From Caulobacteraceae bacterium (GTDB lineage Bacteria; Pseudomonadota; Alphaproteobacteria; Caulobacterales; Caulobacteraceae), in contig JAIESL010000027.1 of assembly GCA_019746095.1 (NCBI GenBank), forward strand, positions 1 through 37,383: DNA of 37,383 nucleotides. The letters are read 5' to 3'. The position numbers and the translations under genes are program-made. Shown here piece by piece: positions 19,250 to 26,953 of the stretch. A model generated the notes under the pieces. The model worked only from the letters and a program-made list of their open reading frames with translations. It was not told where the DNA came from and searched no databases. Numbering within the stretch: position 1 is the stretch's first letter; every line of letters begins with the position of its first letter.

Positions 19250-20275
19250 TCAGGGAACCAGCGCCTCGACCACGCCCCCGGCGCGGCCACCGGACACGAC
19301 CTCCCCGCCCGCGACGGCATAGACCACGCCATCCACGGCCGCCGCCGCCAGCCCGTGCCGCGGCGTCCGCATCGCCGGACCGGCGACCCAGTGGTCGGCA
19401 TCCGGGTCGTAGATCCAGGTCTCGGCGAAGACCCCGCCTCCACCGGGCGCGAACCACTCGCCCCCGAAGGCCACAAGCCTGCCGTCCACGGCCGCCATAG
19501 CCAGCCCGCCCCCGACCTGCTGGCCCGTGATCGGCGAGGGCGGGATCGGAGCGAGGGTGTCCCAGCGATCCCCGACCGGATCATAGCGGTCCAGCCGGCC
19601 GCTCCCGCCGCCGTTGACCGTCCGCCCGCCGGCCACCCAGAGCGCCCCGTCCAGCACCGCCCCCGCTGCGCTGTTGCGCGCCATCGGACAGGGTCGCGCC
19701 TCCTCCCAGCGCCCCTCACCCGGGATGAAGACCCGATGGGTGTCGACATCGACCTGGTCGTTCCACTGACCGTTGGCGGTGCCCGGCGACCGGCCGGTGA
19801 CCAGATGCAGACGTCCCTCCAGCTCGACTCCCACTGTCTCGCACAAGGGTTCGGGCATGCGGCCCGCCTCGCGCCAGCCGTCGGCCTCCATCGCCCAGAC
19901 ATCCGTCATTCCGGTCCAGTCGCCCGCCTCAGAGCGGCCGTAGCCGCCCAGCGCGAACACGGTCCCGTCGGACCCGGCGATCAGCATCGGATGGTGCCGT
20001 GGCTGCGGCAGGCGCGGACCCTCGGTCCAGACATCGGCCACCGGGTCATAGATGCCGGTGCGATCCTCGATCTCCGTCACCCGCGCCGGTCGGCGCAGAC
20101 CACCGGCCATGACGATCCGCCCGCCTGACACGGCGCAGTAGATCTCCTGCACCGCCCATGGCAGCGAGGCCCTGACGGTCCATCGGGCGGCGGGTGCCTC
20201 CGCCCGGGCCGCGAAGGGCAAGGCGGCCGAGGCTCCGGCGGCAGCAAGGAAAAGACGGCGATCCATGGGTTTCAT
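19250..20275 (-). CDS. Kelch-repeat protein with Tat-type signal peptide
   Basis: 341 residues. The N-terminus MKPMDRRLFLAAAGASAALPF followed by AARAEA is a twin-arginine signal (RRLFL) with an AxA cleavage site, predicting folded export to the periplasm. The rest is kelch motifs: repeated h-h-x-GG turns (IVMAGGL, VFALGGYG, LWVAGGRT, LVAFGGEW, VYAVAGGE), each followed by Y-D-P-x-x-x-x-W strands (IYDPVADVWTEGP, RYDPVGDRWDTLAP, IYDPDADHWVAGP). About five to six blades are visible, so a beta-propeller is expected. No catalytic signature is obvious; binding or sialate-mutarotase-like roles exist in the family, but nothing here selects one. A start at the second ATG (20266) is also possible. Confidence 0.85.
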   Translation of the reverse strand: MKPMDRRLFLAAAGASAALPFAARAEAPAARWTVRASLPWAVQEIYCAVSGGRIVMAGGLRRPARVTEIEDRTGIYDPVADVWTEGPRLPQPRHHPMLIAGSDGTVFALGGYGRSEAGDWTGMTDVWAMEADGWREAGRMPEPLCETVGVELEGRLHLVTGRSPGTANGQWNDQVDVDTHRVFIPGEGRWEEARPCPMARNSAAGAVLDGALWVAGGRTVNGGGSGRLDRYDPVGDRWDTLAPIPPSPITGQQVGGGLAMAAVDGRLVAFGGEWFAPGGGGVFAETWIYDPDADHWVAGPAMRTPRHGLAAAAVDGVVYAVAGGEVVSGGRAGGVVEALVP

Positions 20276-20308
20276 GGGCCCAGCCTAACCCGAAGCCGCC
20301 CGCCGCGC

Positions 20309-20890
20309 CTATCCCGCGGCCGGCCGGGCCTGGACCCGCAGGAACAGCACGCGCGCGGCACCGTAGTCGCGCGCGTCCAGTCGCTCATAGCCGGGCGTGT
20401 CGATCTCCGGCTCGTCCGAGCCGCGCTCGAACACCACGACCGCGCCGGGCCTCAGCCACTGGCCCTCCAGCAGCCGCAGCAGGGTCTGCTCCCCCAGGCC
20501 CTTGCGGTAGGGCGGATCGAGAAAGGCCAGGTCAAAGGCCTCGCCGTCGGAGCGTGGACGGGGCCCCAGATCGATGGCGCTGCGCCGGTGCACCCGGGTC
20601 CGGCCCATGACCTGGAAGGCGTCGGCATTCTCGCGGATGGCCCCGCGCGCCTCCTCATCGGTCTCGACGAACAGGGCGAAGGCCGCGCCGCGGCTGATGG
20701 CCTCGAACCCGAGGGCACCCGAGCCGGCGTACAGATCCATGACCCGCATGCCTTCGAGCGGTTCCGCCCAGCCGGCGTGTTCCAGCACATTGAACACCGC
20801 CTGCCGCGCACGATCGGAGGTCGGGCGTGTGCCCTGTCCCTCCGGCGTCACGATCGACCGCCCCTTCAGACTGCCTGCAACGATCCGCAC
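20309..20890 (-). CDS. rsmD: 16S rRNA (guanine-966-N2) methyltransferase
   Basis: 193 residues, typical length. Predicted to methylate N2 of G966 in 16S rRNA using SAM. The N-terminus MRIVAGSLKGRSIVTPEGQG followed by TRPTSDRARQAVFNVL is diagnostic. SAM motif I is VMDLYAGSGALGFEAISRGA; the catalytic motif is DLAFLDPPYRKGLG (DPPY). The C-terminus is a short basic Pro/Ala tail. It starts 3 nt after the stop of the rluB-type gene on the same strand, so the two rRNA modification genes are almost certainly cotranscribed. Confidence 0.95.
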   Translation of the reverse strand: MRIVAGSLKGRSIVTPEGQGTRPTSDRARQAVFNVLEHAGWAEPLEGMRVMDLYAGSGALGFEAISRGAAFALFVETDEEARGAIRENADAFQVMGRTRVHRRSAIDLGPRPRSDGEAFDLAFLDPPYRKGLGEQTLLRLLEGQWLRPGAVVVFERGSDEPEIDTPGYERLDARDYGAARVLFLRVQARPAAG

Positions 20891-20893
20891 GGA

Positions 20894-22402
20894 TCAGCCC
20901 TTGGAGCGGGGACCGCGCGGGCTGCCCCGCCCACCGGCCGGACCGGCCCCCGGACGGGGGCTGCCGGGTTTGGAGAAGCCTCCGGGCCGCGAACCGCCGG
21001 GCCGGTCACCGGTCTTGGCCGCGAAAGGCGGCTTTCCACCGGGCTTGCGATCAAACGGCCGCTTGTCGCCGGGACGGTCATCGGAACGGGCAGCCGGTCG
21101 CGCACCGGTGCGGGCGTCGCCGCGCGGCCGGTCGATGAACTGGTCCTCGCGCGGCTTGAAGACGCGTTTGGGACGCTCGCCCGACGCCTCGGCACCTTCG
21201 GGTCGGGCGCGCGGGGTGAAATTCTTTTTCGGATGCTCGAATTTCGGCGTCGCCTTGGCCCAGCCCGGCTTTTTCTGCGGGCGGGCGGCACGGTCGGCGG
21301 CAGCATCGGCGGCGGCCCCGGCGGCGCGAACCCGGCTGGGCTTGCGCGACGGATCAGAGATGGCCGAGCCCGAGGTCCCCTTCTTGATCGGGGCCGAGGT
21401 GCGGCGACCCGGGATCGGTGCGGGTGTGGAAACAGTGTTCCCCGTCGGCAGGTTCTCGGGCCGGATATGATCGGCCAGCATCTCCCGGATCACACGCGGG
21501 CCGACCTCCTCGACCGAGCCGATCGGCAGGGTGCCGAGCTGGAACGGGCCGTAGGCCAGGCGGATCAGGCGGTTCACGGTCAGACCCAGATGCTCCAGCA
21601 CCTTGCGGACCTCCCGGTTCTTGCCCTCGGTGATGGAGACGCTGATCCACAGATTGGCCGGGGAGTTGCCCTCGGTCTCCTTGGCCTTGTCCAGCGTGGC
21701 CTCGATCGGGCCGTAGCGGATGCCGTCAACCGTGACGCCGTCCTTGAGCGAATCGAGCTGCAGCTGGCTGACCCGGCCGCGGGCCCGGGCGCGGTACTGC
21801 CGCACCAGTTCGGTCGAGGGCAGTTCCAGGGCGCGGCTCAGTTCCCCGTCATTGGTCAGCAGCAGCAGGCCCTCGGTGTTGAGGTCCAGCCGGCCGACCG
21901 AGATCACCCGCGGCAGGCCGCTGGGCAGGGCGTCGAACACGGTCGGGCGGCCGCCCGGATCATTGTGCGAGGTCACCAGGCCGGCGGGCTTGTGATAGCG
22001 CCAGACCCGGGTCGATTCCGCCGAGCCGATCGGCTTGCCGTCCACGGTGATGACATCGTCGCGGGTCACCAGCACGGCGGGCGTATCGAGAATCTTGCCG
22101 TTGACGGCCACCTTGCCCAGGCCGATCAGCCGCTCGACCTCGCGGCGCGAGGCGATGCCGGCCCGGGCCATGGCCTTGGCGATCCGTTCACTGCGCTTCG
22201 GACCCTCATCGGCCTTCGGGCCGGGCTTGCCGTCCCTGGCGAAGGGCTTGCCGCCGGGCTTGGCGAAGGATTTGCCGCCCTTGGGCGGCCCGCGATCGTC
22301 GCTGCTCTCGACGCGCTTGACGTAGGGTTTGCGGGGACCGTCGCGGCTGTCGTCTTGACGCGGGCGCGGCTTCTTGTCGTTGTCTCGGGGATGGCTGGCC
22401 AT
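20894..22402 (-). CDS. rluB: RluB/RsuA-family pseudouridine synthase with long basic tails
   Basis: 502 residues, of which about 70-320 are the enzyme. A basic Lys/Arg/Gly/Pro N-terminal tail (1-68) precedes an S4 RNA-binding domain (RIAKAMARAGIASRREVERLI). Then comes the RsuA/RluB catalytic core: WRYHKPAGLVTSHNDPGGRP, GRLDLNTEGLLLLTNDGEL with catalytic Asp173, and EGKNREVRKVLEHLGLTVNRLIR. The enzyme should isomerise a uridine in 23S rRNA (position 2605 in E. coli RluB). The C-terminal 170 residues are low-complexity and strongly basic with RPGG and KPGG repeats, likely disordered. ATG 22402 is chosen because it opens directly into the basic tail; the frame stays open upstream but only antisense to tadA. 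Its first 12 nt overlap the divergent tadA start. RluE or RsuA specificity cannot be excluded. Confidence 0.88.
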   Translation of the reverse strand: MASHPRDNDKKPRPRQDDSRDGPRKPYVKRVESSDDRGPPKGGKSFAKPGGKPFARDGKPGPKADEGPKRSERIAKAMARAGIASRREVERLIGLGKVAVNGKILDTPAVLVTRDDVITVDGKPIGSAESTRVWRYHKPAGLVTSHNDPGGRPTVFDALPSGLPRVISVGRLDLNTEGLLLLTNDGELSRALELPSTELVRQYRARARGRVSQLQLDSLKDGVTVDGIRYGPIEATLDKAKETEGNSPANLWISVSITEGKNREVRKVLEHLGLTVNRLIRLAYGPFQLGTLPIGSVEEVGPRVIREMLADHIRPENLPTGNTVSTPAPIPGRRTSAPIKKGTSGSAISDPSRKPSRVRAAGAAADAAADRAARPQKKPGWAKATPKFEHPKKNFTPRARPEGAEASGERPKRVFKPREDQFIDRPRGDARTGARPAARSDDRPGDKRPFDRKPGGKPPFAAKTGDRPGGSRPGGFSKPGSPRPGAGPAGGRGSPRGPRSKG

Positions 22403-22876
22403 GATGAGCGGTTCATGCACATGGCCTTGGCATGTGCGCAAGCGGCGGCGGACGCAGGAGAGACTCCTGTGGGCTGCGTGATCGTCGATGAATCGACCGG
22501 CGAGGTCGTCGCCGAGGGCCGCAACGGCCCCATCGGAGCCCATGATCCGACCGCCCACGCCGAGATCGTCGCCCTGCGCGCCGCCGCAGCGAAGCGGGGA
22601 AATTATCGCCTCACCGGCCTGACCCTCTATGTGACGCTCGAGCCCTGCGCCATGTGTGCCGGGGCGATCAGCCATGCCCGCATCGGCCGGGTGGTCTGGG
22701 GAGCCGATGATTCCAAGGGCGGCGCCCTGGCGCACGGTCCCCGGTTCTTCGAACAGCCGACCTGCCACTGGAAGCCCTCAGCCGAAGGCGGGGTTCTGGC
22801 CCGTGAAGGCGGCGACCTGCTGCGGAACTTCTTCCGCGCCCGCCGCAAGGGAACGGCACCGCCGGACGCACGTTAG
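22391..22876 (+). CDS. tadA: tRNA adenosine(34) deaminase
   Basis: 161 residues. Deaminates A34 to inosine in tRNA-Arg(ACG), an essential step for decoding CGN codons in most bacteria. Zinc and catalytic motifs: TAHAEIVAL (His56, Glu58 proton shuttle) and LEPCAMCAGAI (Cys86, Cys89). GETPVGCVIVDES and ARIGRVVWGADDSKGGA are also typical. ATG 22391 (MAGHDERFMHMALACA) keeps the residues that precede MxxAL in other TadA proteins; ATG 22415 or 22421 would trim them. With ATG 22391 the gene overlaps the divergent rluB start by 12 nt. No strong ribosome site is visible, so leaderless initiation is possible. Confidence 0.95.
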   Translation: MAGHDERFMHMALACAQAAADAGETPVGCVIVDESTGEVVAEGRNGPIGAHDPTAHAEIVALRAAAAKRGNYRLTGLTLYVTLEPCAMCAGAISHARIGRVVWGADDSKGGALAHGPRFFEQPTCHWKPSAEGGVLAREGGDLLRNFFRARRKGTAPPDAR

Positions 22877-22916
22877 TCTGCGGGGCTGCCGCGGCTTCGC
22901 CTCGTCGGGAGTCCGC

Positions 22917-23327
22917 ATGAAGTCCCTGGTTCTCGTCGCCGCCCTGTCCTGTGTCTTCACCGCCGCCTGTGGCCAGAAGCCGGAGGATGGGCCGTCCGAC
23001 GACGGCGATGCGGTGCGCCAGCGCGCCCTAGAGACCCAGACCGCCCGCCGTCGCACCGGGGCCGAGGTTCAGGACCGCGCGCTCAACCGGGTCATACGCA
23101 CCGTCTATCTGTGCAACGACAGCGAACGGCTCTCGGTCGATTTCGACAATCCGCGCCGGATGGCGACCGTGCGCAACGCCCGCGGCGAGGCCGTGGACCT
23201 CTACCAGGAGCAGGCCGACGAAGGCATCTGGTACAGGGCTTCGGGCTACGAACTAAGGGGCGAAGGCATCATGGCCACCTGGACCTCGAGCGGCCGTCCT
23301 CCGACCGACTGCCGGGCCGTGGACTAG
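22917..23327 (+). CDS. Putative MliC/PliC-like lysozyme-inhibitor lipoprotein
   Basis: 136 residues. MKSLVLVAALSCVFTAACGQ is a lipoprotein-like signal; the lipobox is TAAC at residues 17-20 (weak -3 position), so membrane anchoring is likely but not certain. The mature domain reads VIRTVYLCNDSERLSVDFDN, then VRNARGEAVDLYQEQ, then EGIWYRASGYELRGEGIMATW and a final PTDC. The spacing of YxC, LxVxFDN, GxxxxLxQ, WYxxxGYxxxGxG and terminal Cys follows the MliC (membrane-bound c-type lysozyme inhibitor) domain. However, the family SGARY core motif is replaced by EGIWY, so inhibitory activity is uncertain. It begins 40 nt after tadA on the same strand and shares a CTAG stop with the convergent GNAT gene. 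Confidence 0.65.
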   Translation: MKSLVLVAALSCVFTAACGQKPEDGPSDDGDAVRQRALETQTARRRTGAEVQDRALNRVIRTVYLCNDSERLSVDFDNPRRMATVRNARGEAVDLYQEQADEGIWYRASGYELRGEGIMATWTSSGRPPTDCRAVD

Positions 23328-23917
23328 CCGAAGGCTTCCAGCCGCTTGTCCAGCCGGGCCCGGACCTCGGGCCAGTCATCGTCGAGGATGGCGAACTGGG
23401 CCGTGTCCCGGATCCGCCCCTTGAAGGTGATCTTGTGCTTGCGCAGCACCCCCTCGTCCCGCGCGCCCAGCTTGCGGATGGCCGCCCGGCTGCCCGGATT
23501 GATGGCGTCGGTGATGATTTCGACCCGCACAGCGCCGCTGTCGAAGGCGTGACCCAGCAACAACCGCTTGCACGACGGATTGACCGGCCCGCCCCGCGCC
23601 TCGGGCCGGTAGAAGGTCGAACCGATCTCGCAGCGACGATAGTCGGGCTTGATCTCATACAGGCTGGTCGTGCCGACGACCGCCCCGTCATCCCGGCGGC
23701 GGACGGCCCAGGCGATGCGCGATCCCTGCGCCATGGCCGACAGGGCGGCGCGCCACCAGCCGTCGAAATGCGGGCCGTAGGCGGCGGCGACCATGACGTC
23801 CCAGGAGGCCGCATCGCAATCGAGGGCCGCCCGCACCTCTCCTTCCAGCGAAGCCGTCAGCGGCTCCAGCCGGACAAAGCGGTTTTCAAGCGGGACGGTG
23901 TCCAGACGCATGCTCAT
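23324..23917 (-). CDS. GNAT-family N-acetyltransferase (RimJ/RimL-like)
   Basis: 197 residues. Begins [23 protein letters not shown], as in RimJ/RimL-type acetyltransferases, with [24 protein letters not shown], then [35 protein letters not shown], the usual C-terminal GNAT core (N-x-x-S-x-x-x-h-x-K-h-G). This likely acetylates an amino group of a small molecule or protein N-terminus; the substrate is unknown. Its ATG (23917) overlaps the aroB stop in ATGA, indicating translational coupling with aroB, though a role in aromatic synthesis is not implied by the sequence. A second ATG two codons later is possible. It is convergent with the MliC-like gene. Confidence 0.88.
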   Translation of the reverse strand: MSMRLDTVPLENRFVRLEPLTASLEGEVRAALDCDAASWDVMVAAAYGPHFDGWWRAALSAMAQGSRIAWAVRRRDDGAVVGTTSLYEIKPDYRRCEIGSTFYRPEARGGPVNPSCKRLLLGHAFDSGAVRVEIITDAINPGSRAAIRKLGARDEGVLRKHKITFKGRIRDTAQFAILDDDWPEVRARLDKRLEAFG

Positions 23918-25020
23918 GTCGCGCCTTCGGCCTTCAGGAAGGCGCTCAGGGCGCGGCGGTCGACGGCCCTGTCGACGAAGGCATTGCCGATCGCCCGGGC
24001 GAGGATCAGGGTGAGACCTCCACCCTCTGCCTTCTTGTCCCCGGCCATGCGGTCGACCAGCGCCTCGGCCGAAAAGGCGCCGACAGCAGCCAACCGAACC
24101 GGCAGGCCGGCGGCGGCGATGACCTGTTCGACCCGGTCCGCGACCCGCCCTTCGCAGAGCCCCGCGGCTGCGGAAAAGCGGAACGCCATGGCGCAGCCGA
24201 GGGCCACGGCCTCACCATGGGTGATCCGGTCCTCGTCAAACCCGAGCTCGGCCTCGATGGCGTGGCCGAAGGTGTGGCCGAGGTTCAGCAGGGCCCGGCG
24301 GCCCGCCTCCTTCTCGTCCTCGCCGACGACGGCGCTCTTGATCTCGACCGAGCGAACCACGGCGCGGGTCAGGGCCGCAGGGTCGCCGCCGGCCCCGACG
24401 GCTCCCTCGCCCGCCAGCCAGTCGAAAAAGCCCGCATCGCAGATCAGGCCGTGCTTCAGTACCTCGGCCCAGCCCGAGCGCAGCTGGCGCGGCGGCAGGG
24501 TGGCCAGCAGATCGATATCCGCCACCACCAGCCGGGGCTGGTGGAAGGCCCCGACCAGGTTCTTGCCGCGCGGCATATCGATCGCCGTCTTCCCGCCGAC
24601 CGAGGAATCGACCTGGGCCAGCAGGGTCGTCGGGACCTGCACGAAGTCGATGCCGCGCATGTAAAGCGCCGCTGCCAGCCCCGCGAGATCCCCGACCACA
24701 CCCCCGCCGAGGGCCACGATCAGGTCGCGCCGGTCCAGGCCGAAAGCCAGCAGCCGGTCGATCACCCGCTCCAGCTCGGCAAAGGATTTCGACGCCTCGC
24801 CCGGCGGCACGGTCAGCAGCCGGGCGCGCACCCCGGCGGCCTCCAGCGCGGCCAGAACCGCCGGTCCGTGCACGGCGGCGACGGTCTCGTCGGTGACAAT
24901 GACCGTCCGCCCCCTGCAGAGGCCCGCGATGCGCCGGCCGAGATCAGGCAACAGGTCACGACCTATGACCACCGCATAGGACTGGAAGCCGCTGCCGGAG
25001 ACGTCGATCATCGTGCTCAT
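23914..25020 (-). CDS. aroB: 3-dehydroquinate synthase
   Basis: 368 residues. Converts DAHP to 3-dehydroquinate, the second shikimate-pathway step; NAD and a divalent metal are required. Motifs: [12 protein letters not shown], the NAD-binding [41 protein letters not shown], and the metal ligands in [11 protein letters not shown] (Glu), [11 protein letters not shown] (His) and THGEAVALG (His). The start is MSTMIDVSG at 25020, where ATGA overlaps the aroK stop; the longer open frame adds six residues without support. The ATGA junctions on both sides (aroK upstream, GNAT downstream) indicate one tightly coupled operon. Confidence 0.97.
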   Translation of the reverse strand: MSTMIDVSGSGFQSYAVVIGRDLLPDLGRRIAGLCRGRTVIVTDETVAAVHGPAVLAALEAAGVRARLLTVPPGEASKSFAELERVIDRLLAFGLDRRDLIVALGGGVVGDLAGLAAALYMRGIDFVQVPTTLLAQVDSSVGGKTAIDMPRGKNLVGAFHQPRLVVADIDLLATLPPRQLRSGWAEVLKHGLICDAGFFDWLAGEGAVGAGGDPAALTRAVVRSVEIKSAVVGEDEKEAGRRALLNLGHTFGHAIEAELGFDEDRITHGEAVALGCAMAFRFSAAAGLCEGRVADRVEQVIAAAGLPVRLAAVGAFSAEALVDRMAGDKKAEGGGLTLILARAIGNAFVDRAVDRRALSAFLKAEGAT

Positions 25021-25571
25021 GCCGCCGCCCCGGTCCAATAGGCTTCCAGCGCCCCGACGATGGCCTCGACCGCCTCGCCATGGGCCCCGCTGGCGACATC
25101 GACCGTCACATCGGCCTCAGCGTAGTAGGGGTAGCGGACCTCGGCCATGGCCGTCAGCGCCTCCAGCGGATCGCGGCCCCGCAGCAGCGGCCGGGTATCG
25201 CGCCGCTGGACCCGGGCCGCCACCGTCTCGAGGTCGGCGCGCATCCAGACCGTCACGGCCCGGGCCTTGAGCTCGGCGCGGGTCTCGGGATTCAGCACGG
25301 CACCGCCGCCGGTGGCCAGCACCATGCGCGGCGCGTGCAGCAGGCGCTTCAGCACCCGCGCCTCACCGGCCCGGAATTCGGCCTCACCGAGCTGGGCGAA
25401 GATGTCCGAGACGGTCATGGTCGCCGCCGCCTCGATCTCGATGTCCCCGTCTGCGAAGGGCAGGCCCAGCCGTTTGGCCAGCCTGCGGCCGACGGTCGAT
25501 TTGCCCACGCCCATCAGCCCGACCAGCGCTATGGTGCGTTCATGTACGGGAATCGGTTCGTCAGGACTCAT
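25017..25571 (-). CDS. aroK: Shikimate kinase
   Basis: 184 residues. ATP-dependent phosphorylation of shikimate at the 3-OH. Walker A is [21 protein letters not shown]. The shikimate-binding [20 protein letters not shown] has the usual Asp-x-Asp, followed by [29 protein letters not shown] and the lid [16 protein letters not shown] 25571 ([11 protein letters not shown]) has AAGAGG with a 6-nt spacer; the longer frame is not supported. It is first gene of aroK-aroB-GNAT and divergent from xerD across 110 bp, in which I could not pick a convincing promoter. Confidence 0.96.
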   Translation of the reverse strand: MSPDEPIPVHERTIALVGLMGVGKSTVGRRLAKRLGLPFADGDIEIEAAATMTVSDIFAQLGEAEFRAGEARVLKRLLHAPRMVLATGGGAVLNPETRAELKARAVTVWMRADLETVAARVQRRDTRPLLRGRDPLEALTAMAEVRYPYYAEADVTVDVASGAHGEAVEAIVGALEAYWTGAAA

Positions 25572-25681
25572 GGCCGGCCTCTTGCGAGGTCGCTGGAAGT
25601 CGACGGAACGGGCTGCGGCAGGCACGGCATGACCCCACCACCCTCTACACCAAGCGCCGCTGTCGCAAAGCGCCCACGCGC

Positions 25682-26581
25682 ATGAGCACGCCCCAGGTCG
25701 AGGCCTTTCTGGAAATGATGGCGGTGGAGCGCGACGCCTCGCCCCACACCCTGTCCGCCTATGGCCGCGATCTGGCCGATGCGGAGGCCGGGATCGCCGG
25801 TGGCCTCATGGGCGGCGACGAGGCTGAGATCGAGGCCTGGTATGCCGACCTCGGGCGACGGGGCCTGTCCCCGGCCACCCAGGCGCGGCGGCGCTCCGCG
25901 GTACGGCAGTTCTACCGGTTCGTCCTCGGCGAGGGCTGGCGCGCCGATGACCCCTCGCGCCGGCTCGATGCGCCGAAACAGGGACGCAGCCTGCCCCGCA
26001 CCCTGGGCGCCGAGGAGATCGAACGGCTGCTGACGGCGGCGGCGAGACGCGACGGGGCCGCCGGACTGCGGCTCGTCGCGCTGATGGAGCTGGCCTATGC
26101 CTCGGGCCTGCGAGTGTCCGAACTGTTGGGGCTCAAGGTCGAGGCCGTGCGCCGCGACCCCACCTTCCTGATCGTCCGCGGCAAGGGGGGCAAGGAACGG
26201 CTGGCACCCCTCAATGCCTCGGCCCGGGAGGCGGTGAAGGTCTGGCTCGTCGCCCGGGACGCTGCCCGGCCGGACAAGACCCCGGACAGCCCGTGGCTGT
26301 TCCCCTCCGCCTCGGCCAGGGGCCATCTCACCCCCCGCCGGTTCGCCCAGCTGCTGGATCAGGCCGCCGTCGACGCCGGAATCGACCCGGCCCGGGTCAG
26401 CCCCCACGTCCTGCGCCACGCCTTCGCCACCCATCTGCTGGAGGGCGGTGCCGACCTGCGCGTGGTCCAGACCCTGCTGGGACACGCCGACATCGCCACG
26501 ACCCAGATCTACACCCACGTCGCCACCGACCGTCTGGCGCAGGTGGTGCGTGACAAACATCCGCTGGGGCGGGACGAATAA
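25682..26581 (+). CDS. xerD: Site-specific tyrosine recombinase XerD
   Basis: 299 residues, full length. Resolves chromosome dimers at dif together with XerC and FtsK. The N-terminal SAM-like core-binding domain starts VEAFLEMMAVERDASPHTL. The catalytic residues are complete: Arg144 (ASGLRVSELLGL), Lys168 (RGKGGKERLAP), His242 and Arg245 (HVLRHAFATHLL), His268 (LLGHADIATTQ) and nucleophile Tyr277 (IYTHV). XerD is favoured over XerC by the LEGGADLRVVQ and TTQIYTHV wording, and by its family placement next to aroK-aroB, which I recall from related genomes. The host gene is chromosomal; no attachment site or integrated element is visible next to it. Confidence 0.93.
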   Translation: MSTPQVEAFLEMMAVERDASPHTLSAYGRDLADAEAGIAGGLMGGDEAEIEAWYADLGRRGLSPATQARRRSAVRQFYRFVLGEGWRADDPSRRLDAPKQGRSLPRTLGAEEIERLLTAAARRDGAAGLRLVALMELAYASGLRVSELLGLKVEAVRRDPTFLIVRGKGGKERLAPLNASAREAVKVWLVARDAARPDKTPDSPWLFPSASARGHLTPRRFAQLLDQAAVDAGIDPARVSPHVLRHAFATHLLEGGADLRVVQTLLGHADIATTQIYTHVATDRLAQVVRDKHPLGRDE

Positions 26582-26584
26582 GGG

Positions 26585-26869
26585 ATGTCAGTGCGCTCAA
26601 ACTATCTGGCCGCAGCCCTGGTCCACCTCTGTGCGGTCCTTGCCTATGCAATGGTTCCGGCCTTCGCTCTGGTCCTGCGAGGTTGGTATTTTCCGGGTTG
26701 GCTTCTGCTGTGCCTGATCGGACTGGTGATTTCGTTCGCATTCCGCTGTGGGCAATGCGACCTTCCCGTCACGAAGAGAGCCCTGCAGTTCAATGGGCAC
26801 ACGCTGTATGGCTACATGTTCTGGCCCTCACGGCGATGCGCCAGGTGCGATGAGCCATTCAAGGACTGA
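26585..26869 (+). CDS. Small membrane protein with two CxxC pairs, unusually low GC
   Basis: 94 residues, not recognised. Two hydrophobic segments (about 8-32 and 37-53) are followed by FRCGQCDLPV and RRCARCDEPF, two CxxC pairs 33 residues apart, resembling a split zinc ribbon on the cytosolic side. The gene starts 3 nt after the xerD stop (AAGGG directly before ATG) and so may be cotranscribed. I count about 58% GC for this gene by hand, against roughly 70% for its neighbours, with relaxed third positions. That suggests recent acquisition or weak selection. Function unknown. Confidence 0.7.
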   Translation: MSVRSNYLAAALVHLCAVLAYAMVPAFALVLRGWYFPGWLLLCLIGLVISFAFRCGQCDLPVTKRALQFNGHTLYGYMFWPSRRCARCDEPFKD

Positions 26870-26953
26870 ACCCTCCCTTGCTCCCGGGCCGTGACCTGAC
26901 TAGGTTCCGCCGCCTTCCGATGCGCCACGCGGCGCGCCTGTTCCGGATGCCTT

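Noticed and set aside
20588..22390. Long plus-strand frame running into tadA (762 codons in total)
   Set aside because: Only the last 162 codons, from 22391 to the stop, are tadA; the rest is antisense to rsmD and rluB.
25682..26581. XerD considered as an integrase of a mobile element
   Set aside because: It has the size and motifs of the housekeeping XerD, with no att-like repeats, phage genes or cargo nearby.
26878..26906. Promoter TTGCTC-17-TAGGTT before accA
   Set aside because: The -10 matches too few consensus positions to support a call.
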